DNA of 64,000 nt, from the NCBI GenBank assembly GCA_045105115.1, contig JBGCDE010000056.1:1-64000 (forward strand), given 5' to 3'. The position numbers and the translations under genes were made by a program. Positions 54,097-63,592 of the stretch are shown piece by piece; position 1 is the first letter of the stretch; every line of letters starts with the position of its first letter. This stretch comes from JAUIET01 sp045105115. GTDB lineage: Bacteria; Pseudomonadota; Gammaproteobacteria; Pseudomonadales; JAUIET01. A model generated the notes under the pieces. It saw only the letters and a program-made list of their open reading frames with translations. It had not been told where the DNA came from and searched no databases.

Positions 54097-55245
54097 ATGC
54101 AAAACGCCGAACCTATCCTGGACCAGCTGCAGCGCCTTCTTGACCTGGCAACTGGCCGCGCTGAAGGGCCCGCACCTTGTCTGCACCGCATTCCTGTAGA
54201 CCTGTACGCCAGCCAGGAACACTTTGAACGGGAATGGGAAACCATATTCTCTCGCCGTCCCTTGGTACTTTGCCACAGCAGCCAGCTGCCCAAGGCCGGT
54301 AGCAGCCTGGTACATGATGAATTTGGCTTACCGCTAATAACCGCGCGAGACGACACAGGGGTGGTTCGCACGTTTATGAATGTGTGCCGCCACCGCAATA
54401 TGCGTTTGGTGAACGCTACAGGATTTCATGAACTTAAATCACTGGTATGCCCCTACCATCAATGGACTTATGGAATTGACGGTCAACTGCGCAACATTCC
54501 ACGTGAAGCCGACTTTTGTGACATTAACAAAGCCGATTTAGGTTTAGTGGAATTACCCACCGAAGAACGCGATGGTCTTGTGTGGTTTAAACTCGCACCC
54601 AGAGGACGGATTGATCTGGATGAGTATCTAAGCGACATTGGACCAGATCTGGTCGCGTTCGGCCTGGCAGATGCGGTCGTGTATACCGAGCACACGCGCG
54701 AACTGCAATGTAATTGGAAGCTGATACACGATGCTTTTCTGGACGGCTACCACGTTATTCGCCTGCACAAAAATACAGTGGGCGATTTTTTCCCTGACTG
54801 CGTTTCATCCTCTGAGCAATGCGGCATGCACATTCGCTCTGCGGTCGCACGAAACGAAATTTTCGATGCCGACAAGCAGCAACGTAATGAATGGGATCCC
54901 CGCCTGTTAAGTACGTTTGCTTACACATTGTTTCCCAACGCTATTGTTATCATGCACCCTGACTACACCAGTCTACTGCGCATGGTACCAATGTCAGCCG
55001 ACAGAACCCTTTTCTCACACAGCATGTTACTGAGTGAGATGCCCAATTCGGATAAAGCCAGGGCTCATTTCGATAAGTCTTTTGATCTAATTGACCAAGG
55101 GGTCTTTCAGGCAGAAGATATTTTTGTGTGTGAAGGCGCGCAGAAAGGGATTCGATCAGGGGCTAATCAAGACCTTTTGCTTGGCGCCAACGAAATTGCC
55201 GTTAAGCAATTTCATGACTTGGTAGAACGCGAGGTCAACGGCTGA
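54097..55245 (+). CDS. Rieske-type aromatic ring-hydroxylating oxygenase alpha subunit
   Basis: The 382 residues contain a Rieske [2Fe-2S] site Cys97-x-His99 and Cys118-x2-His121, and a mononuclear iron site DGYHVIRLH (His-x4-His) in the catalytic domain. It needs a reductase; none is adjacent. It might act as a demethylase or dioxygenase on an aromatic or quaternary-amine substrate. It precedes the mlaC operon by 203 bp. Confidence 0.88.
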   Translation: MQNAEPILDQLQRLLDLATGRAEGPAPCLHRIPVDLYASQEHFEREWETIFSRRPLVLCHSSQLPKAGSSLVHDEFGLPLITARDDTGVVRTFMNVCRHRNMRLVNATGFHELKSLVCPYHQWTYGIDGQLRNIPREADFCDINKADLGLVELPTEERDGLVWFKLAPRGRIDLDEYLSDIGPDLVAFGLADAVVYTEHTRELQCNWKLIHDAFLDGYHVIRLHKNTVGDFFPDCVSSSEQCGMHIRSAVARNEIFDADKQQRNEWDPRLLSTFAYTLFPNAIVIMHPDYTSLLRMVPMSADRTLFSHSMLLSEMPNSDKARAHFDKSFDLIDQGVFQAEDIFVCEGAQKGIRSGANQDLLLGANEIAVKQFHDLVEREVNG

Positions 55246-55345
55246 AGATCCGTAATTAAACAGTGTAAATTGTGGTTAAGCTATTGGGCTTTTGCGACTT
55301 ATACAACCCTTATTCGCTGGATTCCTCTGTATACAGGCAGTATTA

Positions 55346-55387
55346 TTCCGCCTTAAGCCCCTGCGGCTCAGTGCGGCTTCAGCGGAA
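55346..55387 (+). other. imperfect hairpin upstream of mlaC
   Basis: TTCCGC/GCGGAA encloses AAGCC/GGCTT with a 15-nt loop, in the spacer between the Rieske gene and mlaC. A CTTATCTG tail follows, not a run of T. The rest of the 203-bp spacer has no clear gene. Confidence 0.4.
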
Positions 55388-55448
55388 CTTATCTGATGCC
55401 TACGTTTCTAATAATGACAGGGCTTTTGCTCGATACATGCATTAAAAA

Positions 55449-56039
55449 ATGATACTCAAGTTCCGTCGCCTTCTTACCCTAATATTTGTCTTCAGCTGCT
55501 CGCCCGCATTGCTGGCAGATGAAGCGGCGTTGCGCAGCACTATCGAGCAATTTCACAACGTTTTGATTGATGTGATGAAAAGTGACGCAGAATTTCAGGA
55601 ACGCTACACCACTTTGGAAACCGCGATTGACACGACTTTCGATATGAAAACAGTATCGCGCATGAGTGTTGGTACGCCATGGCGAAAACTGGACGCCGAC
55701 GCCAAACAGGAATTCAGCCAATTAATGCGTGAGCTTATCACCGCTACTTACGCAGATCGCTTTGACAGCTTCAATGACCAGTCATTCGAGATTGTGAGCA
55801 TTGCAGAGCCACGCCCCGGCCGTTGGTTGATTAGAACCCGCCTTATTCGTAAAAGCGGTAAACCAGTATCACTTGATTATTACTTCAAAGGTCAGCGCGT
55901 GTTCAATGTGGTCGCCGACGGCGTTTCAGATCTTGCCGTGCGCCGCGCAGACTATACCGCGGTACTAAATACCGATGGATTTCAAGGACTGTTAGACAGC
56001 GTCCGCGCTAATATCGCCGGACTTCGGAATGAGTCTTGA
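55449..56039 (+). CDS. mlaC: MlaC/HpnM/Ttg2D family periplasmic phospholipid-binding protein
   Basis: The 196-residue product has a signal peptide ending ...CSPALLADEAAL and the tol-tol-Ttg2 fold (IDTTFDMKTVSRMSVG, then DRFDSFNDQSFEIVS, KPVSLDYYFKGQ). MlaC carries phospholipids across the periplasm; HpnM is the hopanoid relative. No ribosome site is clear. mlaA starts 11 bp before its stop. No MlaD, MlaE or MlaF is present here. Confidence 0.88.
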   Translation: MILKFRRLLTLIFVFSCSPALLADEAALRSTIEQFHNVLIDVMKSDAEFQERYTTLETAIDTTFDMKTVSRMSVGTPWRKLDADAKQEFSQLMRELITATYADRFDSFNDQSFEIVSIAEPRPGRWLIRTRLIRKSGKPVSLDYYFKGQRVFNVVADGVSDLAVRRADYTAVLNTDGFQGLLDSVRANIAGLRNES

Positions 56040-56814
56040 CCATTCCTGTCATCTGATAGCCACATGCCTACTTATTGCCAGCCTTGCTTCTTGCAGTACT
56101 CTGCAAGGACCTGAGCTTGGTGTATATGATCGCAATGAGTCGATCAATAGAAGCAGCTTTAACATCATGGAAGGTTTCGATACGTTTATCGGTAAACCCG
56201 CCGCTCGCGCCTATCAAACATTGCTGCCAGATTGGGCGGAAAAAGGCATAAGCCATTTTTTTTTGAATCTTCGTACTGTCGACAGCGCACTGAATGCGTA
56301 TTTGCAGGGCAATGTTGAAGCGGGCACAAAAAATGTCGGTCGAGTGTTAATCAATTCAACCTTAGGAGTGGGCGGCTTGTTTGATGTTGCGTCACAAATG
56401 AATATTGATTATCGGCAAGAAGACTTCGGCCAAACATTAGCTCATTGGGGTTACACCCGATCGCGCTACGTGTACTTTCCTGTCATAGGTCCCACCACGG
56501 TTCGCGATCTACCGGGAGATCTGTTCCATCTGATTATTTCACCACGGCTGTTACTGGGTAATGGCTATGACGTTTGGGTGGGATCAGTGGATACTTTGTC
56601 GCGCCGCTCAGATGCCCTGCTGTTAACTGACGCACGTGATGATGCGGCCTTAGACAAATACATTTTTACTCGTGAAGCATTCAACCAGAAACGCCGGTTT
56701 GACATACTAAACGGGCAATTGCCAGTAGACGACTCAATGTTTGATGACCTGGATGACTGGGACGACCTGGACGCAGATGATTCCGTTGAAACTACCCGTG
56801 ATCCGGCTGAATGA
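56029..56814 (+). CDS. mlaA: MlaA (VacJ) outer-membrane lipoprotein
   Basis: The 261 residues have a lipobox (LLIASLASCS) and the MlaA core (GVYDRNESINRSSFNIMEGFD; GVGGLFDVASQMNI; GHTGTT-like GPTTVRDLPGD). MlaA removes mislocalised phospholipid from the outer leaflet. The C-terminus is a very acidic Asp-rich tail (DDLDDWDDLDADD). It overlaps mlaC by 11 bp and the RND gene by 4 bp, so the three are one operon. Confidence 0.9.
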   Translation: MSLDHSCHLIATCLLIASLASCSTLQGPELGVYDRNESINRSSFNIMEGFDTFIGKPAARAYQTLLPDWAEKGISHFFLNLRTVDSALNAYLQGNVEAGTKNVGRVLINSTLGVGGLFDVASQMNIDYRQEDFGQTLAHWGYTRSRYVYFPVIGPTTVRDLPGDLFHLIISPRLLLGNGYDVWVGSVDTLSRRSDALLLTDARDDAALDKYIFTREAFNQKRRFDILNGQLPVDDSMFDDLDDWDDLDADDSVETTRDPAE

Positions 56815-59393
56815 ACGACAACAAGCTTAAGCAGCTGCTTGGCAGCTGGGTTGGACTATGCTGGAATCACGGTCAGCTTGTTTTATTCGGTTTACTTCTA
56901 ACGACGGTGCTTGCAGGAACCTACGCTGCAACCGAATTTCGAATGTATTCCAAATTGGGCGAACTCATTCGCCAGGAAGGCGACTGGAAAAAACAGTGGG
57001 ACGATTACAAAACACAGTTTCCGTCACTGATAGAAACAGTAATTGTGGTTGTCTCTTCTGACTCAAGAGCGGAAGTGGATTACCTGGCTACCCAGCTGAA
57101 CAGCACTTTCTTACAGCAGGCAGACAAGTACTCAGACGTATTCTCTCCCACAGCCGATTCGTTTATGCGTGATCGCGCCTTGCTCTACTTACCTGTCGAT
57201 GAACTTGAACAAGTTAGCAACCGCCTGATTGAAGCCCAGCCTATGCTAACCCGATTTGCACAAGACCCAAGCTTGCGTGGCGTGCTGGGCTTGATCATTG
57301 ACGGCATGAGTAACGACGCACCAGAAGGCTTTCAACGAATTATGTCTTCAGTCGCAAATGCTTCAGACCAGGCATTGCTGTCAAACCAGCGCCAGCTATG
57401 GGGTGATGAGTTTTTGAGTCACAGCAATGAAGGTTTGCACTATGCGATGATTTTTCTAAAAGGCCCACAAAGCTTTACTGAAAAACTTCCTAACTCTGAA
57501 CTACTAAAAAATGTACGCGCTGAAATTGCAGCTCTCCCCTTGCCTGGAAATGCGCGCGTACAACTCACCGGTGAAGTTGCACTTTCCCATGAAGAAATTG
57601 GCGCAGCGATGCATGGCGTCAAAATTGCTGGCTTTGTCAGCGCTGTCGCATTGATAATAATTCTCGGGTTTGGGGTACGCTCGGCGCATATAGTGCTTGC
57701 GTGTGCGTCAATGCTACTGACCGGGGTTGTTTGGACAGCTGCATTAGCCTTATTCCTGGTTGGCAGTTTTAATACTATTTCACTGATTTTTCTGGTGATG
57801 TTTCTGGGCCTGGGTGTCGACTTCGCCTTACATTTTTGCCTACGCTTTAACGAAGCCTTATACGGTCACGAAAAACCCGCTGAAGCCATCCAGCACTCGA
57901 CGCGCAGTGTGGGCGGCGCCATTAGCTTGTGCACAGTAACTACCGCAGTTGGATTCATGGGGTTCTGGCCAACTGATTACCTGGGGTTAGCGGAACTTGG
58001 CGTGATTTCTGCCGCGGGCATGCTTGTGGCCGGTCTACTGACCTTTAGTTTTTTACCCGCGTTTTTCAGTGTGTTTGGTGCACCATCACCCACCCGAAGT
58101 GTTGATCTATTGTTGTCCGAGCGATTCCTTGCTGTGCTGCGACCACGTAAGCGCAGTGTGTTTATCTCGCTTGGTGTGCTAACCGTTGCCGCGCTGATTC
58201 TCGACAGCCGCATGTATTTCGATTACAGCGTATTGGCAATGCGAGATAAGCAAGCAGAATCAATGCGGGCAATGTCTGAGCTGGCAGACGCTGGTGAGAT
58301 TACAGACTACAGCATGGCCTTACTCAGTAATGAGCTAATTCTTGACCCAAACCTGGAACGCAAACTTGAAGCTTTAGCTGAAGTTGACAGCGTTCGCTCA
58401 GCTCACAAAATAGTACCCGAACACAATGAAGACAGAGAATTCATTCTGGAAGAACTGCGTGATATTTTGTGGAGCGCCATCGAGCCTTCTACACTTCAGC
58501 CAGCGCCAACTAGCGAAGAATTAAGAACGCTGCTGGCAGAAACGATCACAGCCATTCGCGAAGGCGAAACCAGCACTTCTAACACTGAGAATGCGCAGCG
58601 TTTGGCCAGCACATTGGAACAAGCGCTCGCGTCCTCCGACATTCTGCAGTGGCAGGAAAACGTGCTGGGAGATATGCCAGAACAACTACAATGGCTGCAG
58701 CACGCCTTGATCGCGGAACCACCCAGCTATGAACAATTGCCCGCTGGTGTTCGGTCACGGCTACAGGGTTTGGATGGTCGGTTTCAACATACGATTTTAC
58801 CAGCGGAGGATATCGTTGATGTGCGGTCACTAGGAGCGTATGTAGATAGCGTAAGAGCGGTCGCTCCTCAAGCAACCGGTCGGCCAGTGGTTGAGCAGGG
58901 TGTTGGTCGGGTAGTGGTCGAGTCTTTTAAGCAAGCGCTGTTGTTCGCCTTTGTCGCAGTGTCAATCATACTTATGCTGGCATTGCGTAACATCAAATAC
59001 ACTTTGATGGTATTGTTGCCACTGATGCTCACAGCCGTCTTCACGGTTGCAATCGCCGTACTGATCGATATGCCCTTTAATATGGCCAACATACTGGTTT
59101 TACCCTTGATTTTTGGTCTGGGTGTAGATAATGGAATTCATGTAGTTGATCGTTTCCGGAATGAGGGTAACGTTGATGAGCTCGTGCATTCCAGTACACC
59201 GCGGGCGGTGCTACTGAGCACGCTAACCACAATAGGTACGTTTGCGTCACTTTCTTTATCGCCGCATGTTGGCACCGCATCGATAGGGATATTTCTGACC
59301 ATTGCAGTAGCTTTCATTCTCATATTCAGCGTTTTCCTGCTTCCCTTGTTGCTTGAAAACTTTGCCCCGCAAGTGAGCGCCACAGAAGAATGA
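56811..59393 (+). CDS. HpnN-like RND/MMPL lipid transporter
   Basis: This 860-residue RND protein has a first transmembrane helix, a periplasmic domain, helices with VMFLGLGVDFALHFCLRF, and a second copy with PLIFGLGVDNGIHVVDRF. The helix content fits HpnN/MMPL transporters that move hopanoids or other lipids to the outer membrane. It overlaps mlaA by 4 bp and the next gene by 4 bp. In the first reading the periplasmic loop holds a long Ser/Ala/Gln-rich insertion near residues 560-640. Confidence 0.88.
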   Translation: MNDNKLKQLLGSWVGLCWNHGQLVLFGLLLTTVLAGTYAATEFRMYSKLGELIRQEGDWKKQWDDYKTQFPSLIETVIVVVSSDSRAEVDYLATQLNSTFLQQADKYSDVFSPTADSFMRDRALLYLPVDELEQVSNRLIEAQPMLTRFAQDPSLRGVLGLIIDGMSNDAPEGFQRIMSSVANASDQALLSNQRQLWGDEFLSHSNEGLHYAMIFLKGPQSFTEKLPNSELLKNVRAEIAALPLPGNARVQLTGEVALSHEEIGAAMHGVKIAGFVSAVALIIILGFGVRSAHIVLACASMLLTGVVWTAALALFLVGSFNTISLIFLVMFLGLGVDFALHFCLRFNEALYGHEKPAEAIQHSTRSVGGAISLCTVTTAVGFMGFWPTDYLGLAELGVISAAGMLVAGLLTFSFLPAFFSVFGAPSPTRSVDLLLSERFLAVLRPRKRSVFISLGVLTVAALILDSRMYFDYSVLAMRDKQAESMRAMSELADAGEITDYSMALLSNELILDPNLERKLEALAEVDSVRSAHKIVPEHNEDREFILEELRDILWSAIEPSTLQPAPTSEELRTLLAETITAIREGETSTSNTENAQRLASTLEQALASSDILQWQENVLGDMPEQLQWLQHALIAEPPSYEQLPAGVRSRLQGLDGRFQHTILPAEDIVDVRSLGAYVDSVRAVAPQATGRPVVEQGVGRVVVESFKQALLFAFVAVSIILMLALRNIKYTLMVLLPLMLTAVFTVAIAVLIDMPFNMANILVLPLIFGLGVDNGIHVVDRFRNEGNVDELVHSSTPRAVLLSTLTTIGTFASLSLSPHVGTASIGIFLTIAVAFILIFSVFLLPLLLENFAPQVSATEE

Positions 59394-61279
59394 AGAGACT
59401 GCAGGCGCCGCTTCGCTGGCTATTAGCGTTTCTGTTCGCGAATCTGTTACTGCGCGTATGGATGTGGTGGTATGAAAAGCCCAGTGGCGTATTCAAGGAA
59501 ATAGCTGAAGTCGTTCAGGCCATGGCTATTGGTTTGATAAACGATTCGATGCTATTTATCGTTTTTCTCGCGGCATTGGTACTAACAGCCCTGATTAAAC
59601 CTGTGCTTGCCCGATTGCTACTGGCAATCAGCATTTTACTTTGGATACTGTTCGTCATAGTTGACGTATTTTTCTGGATAGATTTTGACGGTAGAGCTGA
59701 CCGTCTGGTGTTTCACTACCTGGCGTTTCCTGTTGAAGTTCTGGTATTTCTCGAAGACCAGTTTGCATTAAGCCTGCTGATTCTGCCTCTCTTGTTGTTG
59801 GTTTATCTCGTTTATCGGCAAATGTTGCCAAGCTTGAAGGCTCTGCAAACGACGATTGCACCCAGCAAAGGTGCTTGGGCGGTTAGCGCCATATGCGTGC
59901 TTGGTGGTCTTATTCAGTGGCAGCTCGAACCTCTGATGCCCTGGCCATCCAGACATTTGAACGACCTGGGCAGCAATGGTATGCAAAAGGTTTTTCATGC
60001 CGGTCTGATTGACGAAACGCAATGGGAAGGCGTGTATGCCAGCCCTGCCTCTACTGCTCGCCATTCTTTAACCGAAGTAGCTGTGACAAGACATTCTAAT
60101 GCTGGTAAAACGGCACCCGCAAAGCACGTGCTACTCATTATCGAAGAGTCTCTAGCAGGCCCCAACTGGTGGAACGAACAACGCCGCGCTCGCTACATGC
60201 CGCATTTTGATCGCTGGCGTAAGAAAGGTATTTACTTAAGTCATGTAATGGCGACAGGCACACGCACCACACGCGGTGTAGAGGCAATCTTGCACGGCGT
60301 GCCACCGCTACCAGGCATTGCGCTGAACCAACGCGATGGCTTTGAAAAGCTGAGTTCCTTACCGCGCGAACTGCAAAACGCCGGCTTTAAAACCAGCTTT
60401 GTGTATGGTGGTTGGCCAGGGTTTTCAAACTTCAAGCCATACTGGTCAAATATCGGATTTGACACCGTCTATACGCGCGACGACTTCAGCGATAAATGGT
60501 TTGAAACCTCCTGGGGCGTCGCCGATGAAATATTGTTTGATCGCGTACTGACAGAAATGGACGAAAAAACCCAAGCACATGAGCGCGTGTTTGTCTCAAC
60601 GCTCACTGTCAGCAATCACCGCCCATACGATTTCCCTGACGAGCGCATTGAATACCCTGCCGATGAACGCAAACAGGAGTATGCCGTGGCGTACGCCGAC
60701 TGGGCATTGGGGCAGTTCCTGGACAAAGCACAACAAAAGCCATGGTTTAAAGATACGTTGATTATCATCACACCAGATCACGGACCCAATCCGCAGGGCG
60801 ACAGCCTGATACCGATAGACAGCTACCGTCTGCCGGCTATTATGCTTGTGCCCGGGCTATCACCGTCAGAGCGACAAGGTGTTGGTTCTCTTATGGACAT
60901 TCCAATGACCGTGGTTAGTACGCTAGGACTGCAAAACACCGAGGGCTTTATTGGCAGGAACTTGCTTGAAGAAAATGTCAGTGGCGTTGCTCCAGTAGAG
61001 CATGACTACTTGCTGGGTTTGTACGACGGGCATTCGCTCACTGTGTTGCGCCGCAATGAGCGGGTAGCGGCATGGCAACGCGGCTTGCACGGTGAATTAG
61101 TGCCCGCGCAGCCGCAAGAACAGATGAGCAATGCGGCATTGTCGCTATTTCGCTACGCGCACGAACGCTACATAGAGCCCAACACAAATACGCAGCATGA
61201 GGCGCAACTCAGCACCGTGTTGCCAGTGTATTCGCTTCAGTATTTGCTCAGTCCCTCCGCCACTCGCACGCAGCACTAA
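59390..61279 (+). CDS. LTA-synthase-like membrane sulfatase/phosphoethanolamine-type transferase
   Basis: The 629-residue protein has five N-terminal helices and a C-terminal sulfatase-superfamily domain (LLIIEESLAGPNWWNEQ; THVMATGTRTTRGVEA-like HVMATGTRTTRG; NHRPYDFP; IITPDHGPNPQG). The metal-nucleophile motif near TRTTRG and His-containing motifs match LTA synthase family enzymes. In Gram-negatives such enzymes add glycerophosphate or similar groups to glycans or periplasmic glucans. The overlap with the RND gene puts it in the mla-like operon. Confidence 0.82.
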   Translation: MKRLQAPLRWLLAFLFANLLLRVWMWWYEKPSGVFKEIAEVVQAMAIGLINDSMLFIVFLAALVLTALIKPVLARLLLAISILLWILFVIVDVFFWIDFDGRADRLVFHYLAFPVEVLVFLEDQFALSLLILPLLLLVYLVYRQMLPSLKALQTTIAPSKGAWAVSAICVLGGLIQWQLEPLMPWPSRHLNDLGSNGMQKVFHAGLIDETQWEGVYASPASTARHSLTEVAVTRHSNAGKTAPAKHVLLIIEESLAGPNWWNEQRRARYMPHFDRWRKKGIYLSHVMATGTRTTRGVEAILHGVPPLPGIALNQRDGFEKLSSLPRELQNAGFKTSFVYGGWPGFSNFKPYWSNIGFDTVYTRDDFSDKWFETSWGVADEILFDRVLTEMDEKTQAHERVFVSTLTVSNHRPYDFPDERIEYPADERKQEYAVAYADWALGQFLDKAQQKPWFKDTLIIITPDHGPNPQGDSLIPIDSYRLPAIMLVPGLSPSERQGVGSLMDIPMTVVSTLGLQNTEGFIGRNLLEENVSGVAPVEHDYLLGLYDGHSLTVLRRNERVAAWQRGLHGELVPAQPQEQMSNAALSLFRYAHERYIEPNTNTQHEAQLSTVLPVYSLQYLLSPSATRTQH

Positions 61280-61355
61280 TCCGTACGCTACAAGCGTGTA
61301 ACCCAATATCACCGAACGCGGCGCATAATGGGCTTTACAGCGGAGGAAACTGGAC

Positions 61356-62573
61356 ATGCTAAAAAAACTGGCGTTCGCTTTAGTACTGCTTGTTGCCGGA
61401 ATCGTTATCGGACAACAATTGCCACGAGGTGCTGCATTGTTTGCAACATTGGGCAGTTTAGGTAGCAGTGCTACGACCGACTACAGTACCTTAAAATCAC
61501 ATCAAGCCTTGCTCGATCTTGAGGCAATGATTGGCAGTACTCGCCAACTGGTTCTGGAAGACGCTCGCACTGAGCAGGAAGCGGTTGAAGGAATGCGTTG
61601 GGTGCTGCGCCTGGTCGCACAAGCCAGTGAACTTGCCGGAGATGGCAATCCGAAGTTGCCTCATTTCCAACGCATGGACACGCTTAAACGTAAACTGGGT
61701 GGCGACAACCCGGATGCTGAGTACGAGCATGCCTGGATAGACGGCCAGTATGATTACATCATTACAGGCAACGTTGGCAGTGTTGCCTACCTCGGTTTCA
61801 CAATCAATGCAGGCCAGGGTAAAAGCCCGCGGCGCAACGTTGACTACATCAGTGACAAAATGCTGAGTAAAGATGAAGACGGCAATTTCACCTTAATACT
61901 AGCTAAAGAAAAACCGGCTCTTGCTGGCGACTGGATTCAAATTCCAGCGGACGCCTCAGGTATTTTAGTGCGCCAATATATTGCTGACAGATCAACCGAA
62001 GTGCTTCCCCAACTGAACATTCGTGTGCTTGGTCAACAACCCGAATATGTACCGCCAACTGATGAAGGCGTTGCAGGGCTAATAGAGGGTGCAAGCTTTA
62101 CTATGTTGAAGCTATCTACCTTACACCGCTACATATTACCCGAGCTGATGGAAGACACTAACAGCTTTATAAGGGCAACTTCAGAAAATTTTGGTGATGA
62201 CATTGCCGGCACTGACAACTTATACATGTTGGGAAGTTATCAGCTGGATAATCATGAAGCCTTGATTATAAAAGTAGTGCCCCCACAAACGCGTTATTGG
62301 AACCTGGCACTGGAATCACGTTGGCATGAATTACCAGACTATTTACACCGCCCCATTTCACGCACGATGAAAGAAGTAGAGTTCGAGGCCGATGGTTCAG
62401 TAGAATTTGTTGTTGCTCATAGTGATCCAGGGCACCCAAACTGGTTAGACACCAGCATGCACAATTTCGGCTTTATGACCCTGCGTTGGTTAGACGCCAA
62501 GTCTGAAAGCGTACCGATGCCCGAAGTACGCAAGGTCAAATTCGAAACCTTGCTAAAGGAAAATGGCCAATGA
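61356..62573 (+). CDS. DUF1214-type exported protein
   Basis: The 405-residue protein has an N-terminal signal/anchor (LAFALVLLVAGIVIG) and a C-terminal region typical of DUF1214 (RYWNLALESRWHELPDY, then AHSDPGHPNWLDTSMHNFGF, TLRWLDA). GGAGG lies about 9 nt before the ATG. Function is unknown. It is 76 bp after the LTA-type gene and overlaps the YaiI gene by 4 bp. Confidence 0.78.
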   Translation: MLKKLAFALVLLVAGIVIGQQLPRGAALFATLGSLGSSATTDYSTLKSHQALLDLEAMIGSTRQLVLEDARTEQEAVEGMRWVLRLVAQASELAGDGNPKLPHFQRMDTLKRKLGGDNPDAEYEHAWIDGQYDYIITGNVGSVAYLGFTINAGQGKSPRRNVDYISDKMLSKDEDGNFTLILAKEKPALAGDWIQIPADASGILVRQYIADRSTEVLPQLNIRVLGQQPEYVPPTDEGVAGLIEGASFTMLKLSTLHRYILPELMEDTNSFIRATSENFGDDIAGTDNLYMLGSYQLDNHEALIIKVVPPQTRYWNLALESRWHELPDYLHRPISRTMKEVEFEADGSVEFVVAHSDPGHPNWLDTSMHNFGFMTLRWLDAKSESVPMPEVRKVKFETLLKENGQ

Positions 62574-63028
62574 AAGTCTGGATCGATGGCGATGCCTGTC
62601 CAGTAGTGATCAAAGAAATTTTATTTCGCGCGGCCGACAAGCGTGAGGTCGAAACAGTGATAGTGGCCAATCACCATGTTCGCACGCCGGCCTCAAAGTT
62701 CATTCGCAGCATGCAGGTAGCCTCCGGGTTTGATGCAGCAGACAATGAAATTGTGCGTTTACTGGAAGCGGGAGACCTTGTTATCACCAGTGACATACCA
62801 CTGGCGGCTGAAGTTATGGAAAAGGGCGGTCTGGCGTTAAGCCCACGCGGCAGCCTGCACACCGAGGAAAATATACGCCAGCGTCTAAACATGCGAGATT
62901 TCAATGAAACCTTGCGAGCCAGCGGTATCAATAGTGGTGGACCGCCGCCAATCAACCAGACTAACAAGCAAGATTTCGCCAATCATCTGGACCGCATAAT
63001 CACTCGCGCGCAACGCTTGGTTCGCTAA
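62570..63028 (+). CDS. YaiI/YqxD (DUF188) family protein
   Basis: The 152 residues begin MKVWIDGDACPVVIKEIL, with VIVANHHVRTPASKFI, VITSDIPLAAEV and the conserved NSGGPPPIN, typical of the YaiI/YqxD family with a PIN-like nuclease fold. The function is not established. Overlap with the DUF1214 gene suggests coupled expression, probably without functional relation. Confidence 0.9.
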   Translation: MKVWIDGDACPVVIKEILFRAADKREVETVIVANHHVRTPASKFIRSMQVASGFDAADNEIVRLLEAGDLVITSDIPLAAEVMEKGGLALSPRGSLHTEENIRQRLNMRDFNETLRASGINSGGPPPINQTNKQDFANHLDRIITRAQRLVR

Positions 63029-63050
63029 AACCGGGGGACATTACAGCACA

Positions 63051-63512
63051 ATGAAGACAGCAATTAGCGTTCACCCGGTATCCATAGACAGTGATCTGGT
63101 CACATTAGTACAGCAAATCAATGGCGCAAGCTGGACGGTAGAGAACGATATAGGTGAAGGCGAATACACCGCCGAAGGTTTACACCGCTACCTTCTGCAA
63201 TCTGGCCACATATTCTTAAGCGCCAGCGTCAATGGCGAATTTGCCGGCATGGCAGCGGCGGCCATTCTGGAAAAGGCTTACGCTAATAATCGTTGGCTGT
63301 ATGTTGATGAGTTGGATGTGGCCGCCAACTTCCGACGACTTGGCGTGGGAGCTGCCATAATGCGCTTTTTATTGCGCTTGGCCAAAGAGCATGAGTGCAT
63401 GGAATTATGGTTGGGCACAGAAACTGACAATGTTGCCGCAAAAGCACTTTATAAATCTCTGGCCCCCAGTGAAACAGAGCCTTTCGTTGGTTTTACCTAC
63501 AGCCTTTTATAA
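63051..63512 (+). CDS. GNAT-family N-acetyltransferase
   Basis: The 153-residue protein has the acetyl-CoA loop VAANFRRLGVGAAIMRFLL preceded by a YVDELDV strand and a C-terminal ELWLGTETDNVAAKALYKS, the GNAT motif B region. The substrate is unknown. It follows the YaiI gene by 22 bp. Confidence 0.85.
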   Translation: MKTAISVHPVSIDSDLVTLVQQINGASWTVENDIGEGEYTAEGLHRYLLQSGHIFLSASVNGEFAGMAAAAILEKAYANNRWLYVDELDVAANFRRLGVGAAIMRFLLRLAKEHECMELWLGTETDNVAAKALYKSLAPSETEPFVGFTYSLL

Positions 63513-63592
63513 TACTTCACGAGCACCAACCAACAGAAACTCAGTCGCCATTAGTCTCCATGCTTGCCTCAGTCAGTAAAGATTCTGACAGA

